Of a stretch of DNA of 64,000 nucleotides, positions 7,794 through 15,860 are shown in pieces. The notes below the pieces were generated by a model. That model searched no databases, was not told where the DNA came from, and worked only from the letters and a program-made list of their open reading frames with translations. The DNA is from Pseudoduganella guangdongensis (GTDB taxonomy: Bacteria > Pseudomonadota > Gammaproteobacteria > Burkholderiales > Burkholderiaceae_D). The stretch covers positions 186,001 to 250,000 of the forward strand of contig NZ_WWCJ01000004.1 of assembly GCF_009857475.1 (NCBI RefSeq), written 5' to 3'. Position numbers and translations under genes: made by a program. Every line of letters begins with the position of its first letter. Position 1 is the stretch's first letter.

Positions 7794-10700
7794 TCACCTT
7801 GGTTTCAACCTGCACCAGCGGCTCATTGACGATCGCAGCTTGCGGCTTGCGTTCGCGTGGCACGCGGATCGGCTGGGTGTTGGCGGCGGCGGCGGCCGCT
7901 TCCTGCGCGGCGCGGGCCTTGGCAGGATCGGTCACTGCCATCGACAGGCCGGCGGCTGCCAGCATGTCGTCGACGTTGGCCGACGGCGCGCTGGACGCCG
8001 GGGCTGCGGCAGGGGCCGGAGCTGCCGGGGCGGCGACCGGCGCTGGCTCGACCGCTTCGGCGGCGGCAGCTACCGGTGCGGCTTCGGCGAACGGCAGTAC
8101 GGCTTGCGGCGACGCTGGGGCGGCAACCGGCTCGGCGGCTGGCTCAGGAACCGGCTCGGAAACCGGCGCAGGAACCGGCTCAGCGGCTGGCTCGACGGCG
8201 GCCACTTCGGCTACCACCGGTGCGGCGGCTTCAGCGACCACAGGCTCGGCAGCGACCGGTGCAGGGGCTGCCTCGACAACTGCCGGCTCGGCAATGACAG
8301 GCTCGGCCACGGCTGGTGCGGCGGCGCTGCTTTCGACAGCAACCGGCTCGGCAGGCGCCACGGCGACCGCAGCGGCCTCGCTCACGACGGGTTCTGCGGC
8401 CGCAGCCACGGCAACGCTTTCCGGTGCGGCGGCTTCACCTTCGGCTGGCGCCACGGTGAAGGTGGCTTCGCTTGCGCCCTCCATGCCTTCCGCGCCCTCG
8501 ACGCCCTCGGCGCCTTCGCGCTCACGACGGTTGCGGTTGCGGCCGCCACGGCGGCGGCGGCGGCGTGGCTCGTCGCCACCTTCCGCGCCTTCCAGCTCAT
8601 CACCCTCGGGACCGGTATTGCCGACAGCTTTCACCAGGGCCGGGGTTTCCACAGCGCCGGTGCCGGTGCCCACCGGGCCCACACCTGCTGCTGCCAATGC
8701 CAGTTCTTCCGCCTTGGCTTCCGCTGGAACCGGTTTCTCGGCGCGCGGCTCGCGTGGTGGACGCGGCTGGCGCGGCTCACGCGGTTCACGCGGCTCGCGT
8801 TCAGCACGCGGCTCGCGCTCGGCGCGCGCGGCTTGCGCCTCGGCGCCTTCGCGCGGCTCGCGTGGTTCACGCGGCGGGCGCGGCTCGCGCGGCTTGCGCG
8901 CTTCCGCTGCCGGTTTGGCTTCCTCGGCGCCTGGGCGGGAACCCGGCTCGCGCTCCTCACGCTCGCCACGGCCGCCTTTGCCGCCACGGTTACGGCCACG
9001 CTGGCCGCGATCCTTGCGGTCGCCGCGCTCGCCATTGGCGGGCGCCTTGGTGACGATGACTGGCGCCTTCGGCTGTACTGGTTCTTCCTTGTCAGCACCG
9101 GTGAAGAAGGAGATCAGTTTGGCAAAGAAGCCTTTTTCCGCAGGTGCAGCGGGCGCTGCGACGCGCGGCGCGGCCGCCTTGGCCGCTTCCGGCTTGTGTT
9201 CCACCAGTGGCGCTGGTTGATCTGGAGTAATGGTCTTGACCACCGCTTCCTGGCGCGGCTTCGACTCTTCCTTCTGGCGCTTGCTGAAGGACATATCGGT
9301 TTCCGCCGCTTCCGCCATGGTGTAGGAGGCAGCGTGGTCTTCCAGGCGCGGATCGTCGTGCTTGATGCGTTCCAGCTTGTAGTGCGGGGTTTCCAGGTGC
9401 TTGTTCGGGATCAGGATCACGGTGATGCGGTGACGGGTCTCGATCTTCAGCACTTCGCCGCGCTTCTCGTTCAGCAGGAAGGCCGCCACATCGACTGGCA
9501 CCTGCACGTGGATGGCGGCGGAATTTTCCTTCATCGCCTCTTCCTGGATGATGCGCAGCACTTGCAGGGCGGACGATTCGGTATCGCGGATGTGGCCGGT
9601 GCCCGAGCAGCGCGGGCAAGTCACGTGCGAGCCTTCCGACAGGGAAGGGCGCAGGCGCTGGCGCGACAATTCCATCAGGCCGAAGCGGGAAATCTTGCCC
9701 ATCTGGACGCGCGCACGGTCGTGGTGCAGGGCGTCTTTCAGGCGTTGTTCGACTTCGCGTTGGTTCTTCGACACTTCCATGTCGATGAAGTCGATCACGA
9801 TCAGGCCGCCCAGGTCGCGCAGGCGCAGCTGGCGCGCCACTTCGTCGGCGGCTTCGCAGTTGGTGTGGAAGGCGGTGGTTTCGATGTCCGAACCGCGGGT
9901 GGCGCGGGCCGAGTTGACGTCGATCGAGACCAGGGCTTCGGTGTGGTCGATCACGATGGCGCCGCCGGATGGCAGCGGCACGGTGCGCGAGTACGCGGTT
10001 TCGATCTGGTGCTCGATCTGGAAGCGCGAGAACAGCGGCACGTCGTCGCTGTAGCGCTTCACGCGGTGCACCATGTCCGGCATCACGTGCGACATGAACT
10101 GGTGCGCCTGGTCGTAGATCTCGTCGGTGTCGATCAGGATCTCGCCGATGTCAGGCTGGAAGTAGTCGCGGATGGCGCGGATTACCAGCGACGATTCCTG
10201 GTAAATCAGGAAGGCGCCGGTGGCGGCCTTGGACGCGCCTTCGATCGCGCGCCACAGTTGCATCAGGTAGTTCAAGTCCCACTGCAGCTCTTCTACGGTA
10301 CGGCCGATGCCGGCGGTACGGGCAATCACCGACATGCCTTGCGGCAGGTCCAGCTTGTCCATGGTTTCGCGCAGTTCCTGGCGCTCTTCGCCTTCCACCC
10401 GGCGCGAAACACCGCCACCGCGCGGGTTGTTCGGCATCAGCACCAGGTAGCGGCCGGCCAGCGAAATAAAGGAGGTCAGCGCCGCGCCCTTATTGCCGCG
10501 CTCCTCTTTCTCCACCTGCACCATGATTTCCTGGCCTTCGCGCAGCGCTTCCTTGACGGATGCATTGCGCACGTCGACGCCTTCGCGGAAATAGGAGCGG
10601 GCAACTTCTTTAAAGGGGAGGAAGCCGTGGCGGTCTTCGCCGTAGCTGACGAAGCAAGCTTCGAGGGAGGGTTCGATTCGAGTGATGACGCCTTTGTAGA

Positions 10701-10821
10701 TATTGGACTTGCGCTGCTCGCGTCCGGCGGTCTCGATGTCGATGTCGATCAATTTTTGACCGTCGACAATTGCTACGCGCAGCTCTTCCTGCTGCGTAGC
10801 ATTAAACAACATGCGTTTCAT
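7786..10821 (-). CDS. rne: Ribonuclease E
   Basis: A 1011-residue endoribonuclease, the core of RNA turnover and rRNA/tRNA processing. Seen: the N-terminal MKRMLFNATQQEELRVAIVD start, an S1 RNA-binding domain (about 37-120), the catalytic DNase I-like region with VSIDVNSARATRG and LIVIDFIDM, and the zinc-link CPRC motif (Cys402 and Cys405, E. coli 404/407). The C-terminal half (about 510-1011) is low complexity: Arg-rich stretches such as RGQRGRNRGGKGGRG, then Glu/Pro-rich and Ala/Val/Pro-rich repeats, as expected of a disordered degradosome scaffold. It ends in a terminator. Its long upstream region is described separately. Confidence 0.97.
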   Translation of the reverse strand: MKRMLFNATQQEELRVAIVDGQKLIDIDIETAGREQRKSNIYKGVITRIEPSLEACFVSYGEDRHGFLPFKEVARSYFREGVDVRNASVKEALREGQEIMVQVEKEERGNKGAALTSFISLAGRYLVLMPNNPRGGGVSRRVEGEERQELRETMDKLDLPQGMSVIARTAGIGRTVEELQWDLNYLMQLWRAIEGASKAATGAFLIYQESSLVIRAIRDYFQPDIGEILIDTDEIYDQAHQFMSHVMPDMVHRVKRYSDDVPLFSRFQIEHQIETAYSRTVPLPSGGAIVIDHTEALVSIDVNSARATRGSDIETTAFHTNCEAADEVARQLRLRDLGGLIVIDFIDMEVSKNQREVEQRLKDALHHDRARVQMGKISRFGLMELSRQRLRPSLSEGSHVTCPRCSGTGHIRDTESSALQVLRIIQEEAMKENSAAIHVQVPVDVAAFLLNEKRGEVLKIETRHRITVILIPNKHLETPHYKLERIKHDDPRLEDHAASYTMAEAAETDMSFSKRQKEESKPRQEAVVKTITPDQPAPLVEHKPEAAKAAAPRVAAPAAPAEKGFFAKLISFFTGADKEEPVQPKAPVIVTKAPANGERGDRKDRGQRGRNRGGKGGRGEREEREPGSRPGAEEAKPAAEARKPREPRPPREPREPREGAEAQAARAEREPRAEREPREPREPRQPRPPREPRAEKPVPAEAKAEELALAAAGVGPVGTGTGAVETPALVKAVGNTGPEGDELEGAEGGDEPRRRRRRGGRNRNRREREGAEGVEGAEGMEGASEATFTVAPAEGEAAAPESVAVAAAAEPVVSEAAAVAVAPAEPVAVESSAAAPAVAEPVIAEPAVVEAAPAPVAAEPVVAEAAAPVVAEVAAVEPAAEPVPAPVSEPVPEPAAEPVAAPASPQAVLPFAEAAPVAAAAEAVEPAPVAAPAAPAPAAAPASSAPSANVDDMLAAAGLSMAVTDPAKARAAQEAAAAAANTQPIRVPRERKPQAAIVNEPLVQVETKVNG

Positions 10822-11347
10822 TTTTATTAACTCCGCGACCCTTGGGCCATGTCAAAGCCGCCTCCGGGGAGACGGCGAAGTACAAGGATATACGCGTGAA
10901 TTAAGGAGGCTGTAGGGAGAAATGCCTCACCATGCGGCGCAGCTGCGCGAAGCGCTGCCGCCGCATTGGGCGCATGAAGCCGATCGTCATGCCGAGTTTG
11001 CGCACAGCGTGCAACATCATCCAACGGCCCGAACCGAGTCGGGTGGCGGGAGAATGCAGGCGTGCGCACATCGTCGGGCCAAGGCATCTTGTATGGTGCC
11101 TTGGCGAAACGGCAAGCGTTATCGACTTCATCAAACCAGCGAGCAACGACTGTAGTGCTTGCTCACCGGACTTATCCTAACAATCCAGCCAGTCTAATCC
11201 AGCACCCGGCGCCTGAGCCGATGGCAACAGTGGTTGCAACCCTGATCGGCGCACGAATGTGCGTATACAATTATTTCCACCGAATTTGCTTGTTGGCGAG
11301 GCCAGTGGATACGCCCCTGTGTAAAATGTACGTTTAATTCTTTACAC
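10822..11347. promoter_or_regulatory. Divergent rne / rluC intergenic region
   Basis: A 526-bp stretch with no convincing gene. It must hold the promoters of rne (leftward) and rluC (rightward). Seen: an inverted repeat CCAAGGCA-N10-TGCCTTGG (11079-11104) and a hairpin GCGCAC-GAAT-GTGCGT (11249-11264). rne mRNAs in enterobacteria carry a long structured 5' leader for autoregulation, so these may be leader structures here (inference). I could not place -35/-10 boxes with confidence. Confidence 0.4.
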
Positions 11348-12409
11348 ATGCAGCAGTTAAAACCGCGGCAAAACGATTATATATTCAAAATGAAGGACTT
11401 AGAGAGATTTTCTGGGAAGCCGGTCCAAAACAAGGCGCAAAAGGCCGAATCCGCTTCCGCCCAACAGGTCCTGCCGCAAGCGCAATTCGTGACAATCAGC
11501 GAAGAAGAGGCCGGACAGCGCATTGATAACTACCTGTTGCGTGTTTGCAAAGGCGTGCCGAAGAGCCACGTTTACCGCATCCTGCGCTCGGGGGAGGTGC
11601 GCGTCAACAAGGGCCGCATCGACCAGTTGTACCGCTTGAATGCGGGCGACCTGGTGCGCATCCCGCCGATTCGAATTGCCGAGAAGCAAGAGGCGAACGT
11701 CCCGGCCGCCGAATTCCCCGTGGTGTTCGAAGATGCCCACCTGCTGGTGATCGACAAGCCGGCCGGCGTCGCTGTGCACGGTGGTTCCGGCGTGTCGTTT
11801 GGGGTGATCGAGCAGTTGCGCGCCGCTCGCCCGGATGCCAAGTTCCTGGAGCTGGTGCACCGGCTGGACCGCGAAACGTCGGGTATTTTGTTGATTGCCA
11901 AGAAACGTTCGGCCCTGAACAGCCTGCACGACCAGATGCGCGACGGCCTGACCGACAAGCGCTACCTGACCCTGTGCGTGGGCGACTGGAAGAACAAGCG
12001 GCAGCACGTCAAGTTGGCACTGCATAAATACACGTTGCCGGACGGCGAACGCCGGGTGCGCGTGCAGGCCGACGGCCAGGCTTCGCACACCGTGTTCAGC
12101 CTGCTGAAAAAATTCGACGGCTATGCCTTGCTGGAGGCCGAACTGAAAACCGGCCGCACCCACCAGATCCGCGTTCACTTGCAATCGTCGGGCTTCCCCA
12201 TCGCAGGTGACGACAAATACGGCGATTTTGCACTGAACAAGGCGCTGCAAAAGGCCACTGAAACACGCGGTGCGCTGAAACGCATGTTCCTGCACGCCCA
12301 CCAGATTACGTTTACCCACCCGGAAACGGGCAAGGCGATGACGCTGAATGCGCCGTTAGCCGCCGAATGCCAGCGATTCTTGGTAAGCTTGGGTAATCCA
12401 TTGAATTGA
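11348..12409 (+). CDS. rluC: 23S rRNA pseudouridine synthase RluC
   Basis: Predicted to form pseudouridines at positions 955/2504/2580 (E. coli numbering) of 23S rRNA. Seen: an N-terminal S4-like RNA-binding domain (about 58-115, QRIDNYLLRVCKGVPKSHVY), the catalytic loop ELVHRLDRETSGILLIAKK with the nucleophilic Asp in HRLDRETSG, and the family motif KTGRTHQIRVH near the C-terminus. The length is 353 residues. ATG 11390 (MKDLERFSG) is an equally plausible start that would remove 14 residues. It is divergent from rne, as in many proteobacteria, and is followed 10 bp later by a HAD phosphatase. Confidence 0.95.
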   Translation: MQQLKPRQNDYIFKMKDLERFSGKPVQNKAQKAESASAQQVLPQAQFVTISEEEAGQRIDNYLLRVCKGVPKSHVYRILRSGEVRVNKGRIDQLYRLNAGDLVRIPPIRIAEKQEANVPAAEFPVVFEDAHLLVIDKPAGVAVHGGSGVSFGVIEQLRAARPDAKFLELVHRLDRETSGILLIAKKRSALNSLHDQMRDGLTDKRYLTLCVGDWKNKRQHVKLALHKYTLPDGERRVRVQADGQASHTVFSLLKKFDGYALLEAELKTGRTHQIRVHLQSSGFPIAGDDKYGDFALNKALQKATETRGALKRMFLHAHQITFTHPETGKAMTLNAPLAAECQRFLVSLGNPLN

Positions 12410-12419
12410 GAAAAAAATA

Positions 12420-13079
12420 ATGCCGAGAAAGCAATTTGACCTGATCGTTTTCGATTGGGATGGCACGCTGATGGACAGCACCGCCACCATCGTGAAATGC
12501 ATCCAGGCCGCGGCCAAGGATTTGGCTTTGCCGATCCCCAGCCGGGAGCAGGCTGCCCATGTGATCGGGCTGGGCCTGGGCGAAGCCATGCAGGTGGCCA
12601 TGCCGAATATCGACCCCAAGTATTACCCGCGCATGGTGGAACGCTACCGTTACCACTACCTGGCCAAAGACCATGAACTGACGCTCTTCGATGGTGTTCA
12701 GGAAATGTTGCAGGATTTATCACAGCAAGGCTTCTTCCTGGCCGTGGCCACCGGCAAGAGCCGTGTCGGCCTAAATCGTGCCCTGAATGCGGCCGGCCTG
12801 CTGTCGACCTTTGATGCCACCCGCTGCGCCGACGAAACTTTCTCCAAACCGCACCCTGCCATGCTGCAGGAACTGACCCGCGAGTTGGGCCAGGACCTGA
12901 AGCGCACGGTCATGATCGGCGACACCACGCATGACTTGATGATGGCGCAAAATGCGGGATCTTCCGGCATCGCCGTCGAATATGGCGCCCATCCGGTGGA
13001 TCAGCTAATGGCGTGCAATCCGGTGTTCTCGGCCCGTACCGTGCCGCAGTTGCACCAGTGGCTGAATGAGCACGCGTGA
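12420..13079 (+). CDS. HAD-family hydrolase (phosphoglycolate phosphatase-like)
   Basis: A 219-residue haloacid dehalogenase-type phosphatase. Seen: motif I FDWDGTLMDS with the nucleophilic Asp, motif II region AVATGKSR, motif III Lys in FSKPHPAM, and motif IV GDTTHDLMMAQNAG. A helical cap lies between motifs I and II (about 20-90), as in the Gph/phosphoglycolate phosphatase group. It sits between rluC and the Rieske gene; the same pairing with rluC is frequent in Burkholderiales in my recollection. The true substrate cannot be read from the sequence. Confidence 0.9.
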   Translation: MPRKQFDLIVFDWDGTLMDSTATIVKCIQAAAKDLALPIPSREQAAHVIGLGLGEAMQVAMPNIDPKYYPRMVERYRYHYLAKDHELTLFDGVQEMLQDLSQQGFFLAVATGKSRVGLNRALNAAGLLSTFDATRCADETFSKPHPAMLQELTRELGQDLKRTVMIGDTTHDLMMAQNAGSSGIAVEYGAHPVDQLMACNPVFSARTVPQLHQWLNEHA

Positions 13080-13444
13080 TGACGGCTGAAATCCTGGTGT
13101 GCGCGGCCGACGCGCTGGCCGATGGCGGCAAGGGGGTTCGTTTCCCGCTGCGCGCGGGCGGCGAAGATACGACCGGTTTCGTGGTGCGCTACGGTGGCAA
13201 GGTGTATGGCTACCTGAACCGCTGCGCCCATGTGCCGATCGAACTGGACTGGGCGGAAGGGGAGTTTTTCGAATCCAGCGGCTTATATATTATGTGTTCC
13301 ACCCACGGCGCGATTTATATGCCGGAAAATGGGCAATGCGCCGGCGGCCCTTGCCGCGGCGGCCGCCTGCGACCGATTGCAGTGAACGAACACGACAACA
13401 ATATTTACTGGCAGCCTGACGATTATGTGGGGCCACGACCATGA
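13079..13444 (+). CDS. Rieske [2Fe-2S] ferredoxin-type protein
   Basis: A 121-residue soluble Rieske protein, presumably a cytoplasmic electron carrier. Seen: the two cluster-binding loops CAHVPIEL (Cys-X-His) and CSTHGAIY (Cys-X2-His) and the spacing expected for a Rieske fold. Two further Cys (GQCAGGPC) follow the second loop. The ATG at 13079 overlaps the HAD stop; GTG 13076 would add one residue. It also overlaps the next gene by ATGA, so it is translationally coupled on both sides. Its redox partner is unknown. Confidence 0.88.
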   Translation: MTAEILVCAADALADGGKGVRFPLRAGGEDTTGFVVRYGGKVYGYLNRCAHVPIELDWAEGEFFESSGLYIMCSTHGAIYMPENGQCAGGPCRGGRLRPIAVNEHDNNIYWQPDDYVGPRP

Positions 13445-14469
13445 GCGACAATACCGACCAAACCGGCCAGCCCGGACCCGCCCCGGCACCCGCACCCGCA
13501 CCCGCACCGGCGCCCTCCGACACGCCGCCGATCAAGTGGGAGCGCGAAGTCCTGGAAAAGCTGGTCTTCGCCACGCTGAAAGAGCAGCGCGCCAACCGGC
13601 GCTGGAGCATCTTCTTCAAAGTGTCGACCCTGGCGATCATCTTCTTCGCCGTGGCCAGCTATTTCGGCATCAACCTGATGGGCGGTGACGCCGAGGCGCT
13701 GGGCCGCCACACGGCCCTGATCGAGATCGAAGGCAGTATCGAAACCGAAGGCAGCGGTGCGGCCGACGTGGTGATTCCATCGCTGAACAAGGCCTTTGCC
13801 GACTCCGGCTCGGTGGCGGTGGTCCTGCACATCAACAGCCCGGGGGGCAGCGCCGTCCAGGCCGGCATGATCGTCGATGAGATCCAGCGCCTGCGCCGCG
13901 GCTACCCGCAAAAGCCGCTGTATGTGGTGGTGGATGAGATTTGTGCCTCCGGCGGCTATTACATTGCCTCGGCAGCGGACCGCATTTACGTCAACAAGGC
14001 CAGCATCATCGGCTCGATCGGCGTGCTGATGGATGGCTTTGGCTTTACCGGCACCATGGAAAAGCTGGGCGTCGAGCGCCGCTTGCTGACCGCCGGCGAG
14101 AACAAGGGCTTCATGGATCCGTTCAGCCCGCAGTCGGAAAAGCAGAAGCAGCATGCCCAATCCATGCTCAAGGAAATCCACCAGCAATTCATCGAGGTGG
14201 TGCGCAGCGGGCGCGGCAAGCGCTTGAAGGAAACGCCGGACATGTTCTCCGGCCTGTACTGGACCGGCGCGCGCGCCGTCGAGATGGGCCTGGCCGACGA
14301 CCTGGGCAGCGTCGACAGCGTGGCGCGCGACGTAGTCAAAGCCGAGGATATTGTTGACTACACCCAACACGAAAACCTGCCGGAGCGCGTGCTGAAAAAG
14401 TTTGGCGCGGCGGTGGGCCATGGCGCCATCAAGGCGGCGGCGGAGGCGGCCAAGCCCAGCCTGCGCTAG
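13441..14469 (+). CDS. S49-family signal peptide peptidase (SppA-like)
   Basis: A 342-residue membrane-anchored serine protease of the SppA/S49 family, which degrades leftover signal peptides at the inner membrane. Seen: a Pro/Ala repeat N-terminus (about 9-28), one transmembrane segment (about 59-78), a substrate-binding HINSPGGSAVQAG loop, and the catalytic EICASGGYYIASAADRIY region with Ser, with the general-base Lys expected in the downstream region. The length fits the short single-domain SppA (SppA36 type) rather than the 67-kDa form. It is the last gene of the rluC operon. Confidence 0.92.
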   Translation: MSDNTDQTGQPGPAPAPAPAPAPAPSDTPPIKWEREVLEKLVFATLKEQRANRRWSIFFKVSTLAIIFFAVASYFGINLMGGDAEALGRHTALIEIEGSIETEGSGAADVVIPSLNKAFADSGSVAVVLHINSPGGSAVQAGMIVDEIQRLRRGYPQKPLYVVVDEICASGGYYIASAADRIYVNKASIIGSIGVLMDGFGFTGTMEKLGVERRLLTAGENKGFMDPFSPQSEKQKQHAQSMLKEIHQQFIEVVRSGRGKRLKETPDMFSGLYWTGARAVEMGLADDLGSVDSVARDVVKAEDIVDYTQHENLPERVLKKFGAAVGHGAIKAAAEAAKPSLR

Positions 14470-14503
14470 GGCTTGGCTCAGCAGTCAACATTGGCATTTT
14501 TGC

Positions 14504-14531
14504 TTGCCATTTCCCCGAGGTGGACTATATT
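14504..14531 (+). promoter_or_regulatory. Sigma-70-type promoter for a candidate small RNA
   Basis: TTGCCA (14504-14509) and TATATT (14526-14531), each five of six matches to the consensus, are separated by 16 bp. They lie 35 bp after the sppA-like stop and point into a non-coding stretch that ends in a terminator. Confidence 0.55.
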
Positions 14532-14537
14532 GACGGT

Positions 14538-14686
14538 GTAGTTCGAGTCAAGGGGAGGGCGACAAGCAATCAAATCTTGAGGCAGACTACGCAGCCGCAT
14601 CACGGATGCGGAGTTGAGTGAATTGACATTCCTCATTACTGTCTCTTTGGGAGGCAAGAGAACGGCGGCCCCTGGCCGCTGTTTTC
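14538..14686 (+). ncRNA. Candidate small RNA, about 150 nt
   Basis: A stretch bounded by a good sigma-70 promoter match and a strong rho-independent terminator, with no rightward reading frame of note. It can fold a hairpin CCGCATC-ACG-GATGCGG near its middle and contains several GGA-containing patches (GGGGAGGG, CGGATGCGGA, GGGAGGC), as in CsrA/RsmA-titrating RNAs. That functional idea is speculative. It overlaps the 3' half of the leftward small gene, so it could also act as its antisense RNA. No known RNA family is recognised. Confidence 0.45.
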
Positions 14687-14880
14687 ATTTCCGGCGTGCC
14701 GGCGGCGAGCGCAAAGCCGCCCTGCATCAGCCAGCTTTCCAGGTCGACCTGGCGCTGGCGGCGCCAGGCGGCCTGCGGCATGGCGTCGGCCTGGCCGCTC
14801 CAGCGCGCCACGGCCAACTGGGTTTCCAATGCGGCGGCATGGGCCAGCGCCAACGACTTACGGCTTACGTTGAGTTTCAT
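14587..14880 (-). CDS. Small protein of unknown function with upstream FNR box
   Basis: A 97-residue product I do not recognise. It starts MKLNVSRKSLALAHAAALE and is rich in Ala, Gln and Arg, with no membrane segment. The ATG at 14880 is preferred over an upstream start at 14916 because GGGAGAA sits just before it. Upstream on the same strand are a TACACT -10-like box (14946-14941) and an FNR-type dyad centred about 41 bp before the inferred start of transcription, the standard layout of an FNR-activated promoter. The last third overlaps, antisense, the candidate small RNA, so the true 3' end of the coding region is less certain. Confidence 0.5.
   Translation of the reverse strand: MKLNVSRKSLALAHAAALETQLAVARWSGQADAMPQAAWRRQRQVDLESWLMQGGFALAAGTPEMKTAARGRRSLASQRDSNEECQFTQLRIRDAAA
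14662..14685 (+). terminator. Rho-independent terminator of the candidate small RNA
   Basis: A 9-bp stem ACGGCGGCC / GGCCGCTGT (one G-U pair) with a CCT loop, followed by TTT. There is no T-run on the other strand, so it acts rightward. Confidence 0.6.
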
Positions 14881-14967
14881 TTGCTGAGTTCTCCCTAAGA
14901 AATTCCTATAGCCCATTCAGCAGATTCCTAATGTTTTCTTAGTGTAGCAATGCAATCGGCACGCCCT

Positions 14968-14981
14968 TTGATCTGCATCAA
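14968..14981. promoter_or_regulatory. FNR/Anr-type operator upstream of the small gene and rsuA
   Basis: TTGATCTGCATCAA is a second exact TTGAT-N4-ATCAA dyad in the window. Its centre is about 41 bp upstream of the transcription start inferred for the leftward small gene. It also lies 43 bp before the rsuA start. Confidence 0.6.
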
Positions 14982-15024
14982 TAGGTAAGCTTGCGCTAAC
15001 GTAAATCCGGTAAAATCCCGCCCC

Positions 15025-15741
15025 ATGAGCAAATTATCCCTGGACCGAATCCTGCAGTCGCAAGGTTTCGGCACCCGTAAGTACTGCCGCGCCCTGATCG
15101 AAGACGGTGACGTCCTGGTCGGCGGCGAAGTGCAGGACAACTACAAAGCGACGTATGAGGCCGAGGGCCTGGTGCTGGAAGTGTTCGGCGAAGAGTGGGT
15201 GGTGCGCGAGCGTGTCTATATCGCGTTGTACAAGCCTGCCAATTACGAATGCTCGCGCAAGCCAAGCCACCACCCGGGCGTGCTGACCTTGCTCCCAGAG
15301 CAATTCACCTGGCGCGATGTGCAGCCGGTGGGCCGGCTCGACCACGATACCACCGGCATGCTGCTGATGTCCGATGACGGCCCATTCATCCACGCCCAAT
15401 CCTCCCCCAAGCGCCACGTCCCCAAGGTCTACCAGGCCACCACGGCCGAGCCCGTGACAGATGAGCTGGTGGCGCAATTGCTGGCCGGCGTCCAGTTGCA
15501 CGACGAGCCGGCCCCGCTGGCCGCTGTTACCTGCATCAAGCGCGGCGAACATCAGCTCGAGATCGTGCTGGAGCAGGGTAAATACCATCAGGTCAAGCGC
15601 ATGCTGGCCGCCGCCGGCAACCACTGCGCCGCGCTGCATCGCTCCGCCATCGGCCAGCTGGAACTCTCGTCGCTCGGTCTGGAGGAGGGCGAGTGGTGCT
15701 ACCTCACGCCTGAACAACTGGCTTTGCTTGCCCCTGCCTGA
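15025..15741 (+). CDS. rsuA: 16S rRNA pseudouridine(516) synthase RsuA-like
   Basis: A 238-residue pseudouridine synthase of the RsuA/RluB/E/F family, predicted to modify U516 of 16S rRNA. Seen: an N-terminal S4 domain (LDRILQSQGFGTRKYCRALI), the catalytic PVGRLDHDTTGMLLMSDDG loop with the Asp in GRLDHDTTG, and the family motif EGKYHQ-like GKYHQVKRMLAA. The length matches RsuA (about 230) rather than RluB. RluE or RluF cannot be fully excluded from motifs alone. It is followed by a nested inverted repeat and a degraded nuclease gene. Confidence 0.88.
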   Translation: MSKLSLDRILQSQGFGTRKYCRALIEDGDVLVGGEVQDNYKATYEAEGLVLEVFGEEWVVRERVYIALYKPANYECSRKPSHHPGVLTLLPEQFTWRDVQPVGRLDHDTTGMLLMSDDGPFIHAQSSPKRHVPKVYQATTAEPVTDELVAQLLAGVQLHDEPAPLAAVTCIKRGEHQLEIVLEQGKYHQVKRMLAAAGNHCAALHRSAIGQLELSSLGLEEGEWCYLTPEQLALLAPA

Positions 15742-15745
15742 GAGG

Positions 15746-15790
15746 CGCCTGCACAACGTCTTCGCTGGCGAACGCCAGCACGACGAGGCG
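15746..15790. repeat. Nested inverted repeat downstream of rsuA
   Basis: Nested arms CGCCT, CGTC and GCTGGCG pair with CGCCAGC, GACG and AGGCG around a 2-nt centre. No T-run follows, so it looks more like a REP-type or mRNA-end hairpin than a standard terminator. Confidence 0.5.
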
Positions 15791-15830
15791 TAATCGCATT
15801 TCTTTGCGCAAGACCAAATGGCTCGGTTAG

Positions 15831-15860
15831 CAGGGGACATAGACGTCCCCAATGTCCCTG
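15831..15860. repeat. Short REP-like hairpin element
   Basis: Two alternative stems share bases: GGGGAC/GTCCCC (15833-15850) and GGGACAT/ATGTCCC (15834-15858). It abuts and overlaps the first codons of the Rpn pseudogene. Confidence 0.4.

Noticed and set aside
7774..10830. Long open frame (1,018 codons) on the plus strand opposite rne
   Set aside because: Composition is a mirror of the high-GC rne coding frame (runs of Arg, Gly, Phe and His), with no family signature; rne itself is unmistakable.
13460..13525. Repeated CCGGCACCCGCA units at the start of the S49 peptidase gene as a DNA repeat or CRISPR-like element
   Set aside because: They are a Pro-Ala coding repeat in frame with the protein and have no spacers.
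14614..14898. Rightward frame of 94 codons over the candidate small RNA region
   Set aside because: It runs through the terminator hairpin, has no ribosome-binding site and has no family features.
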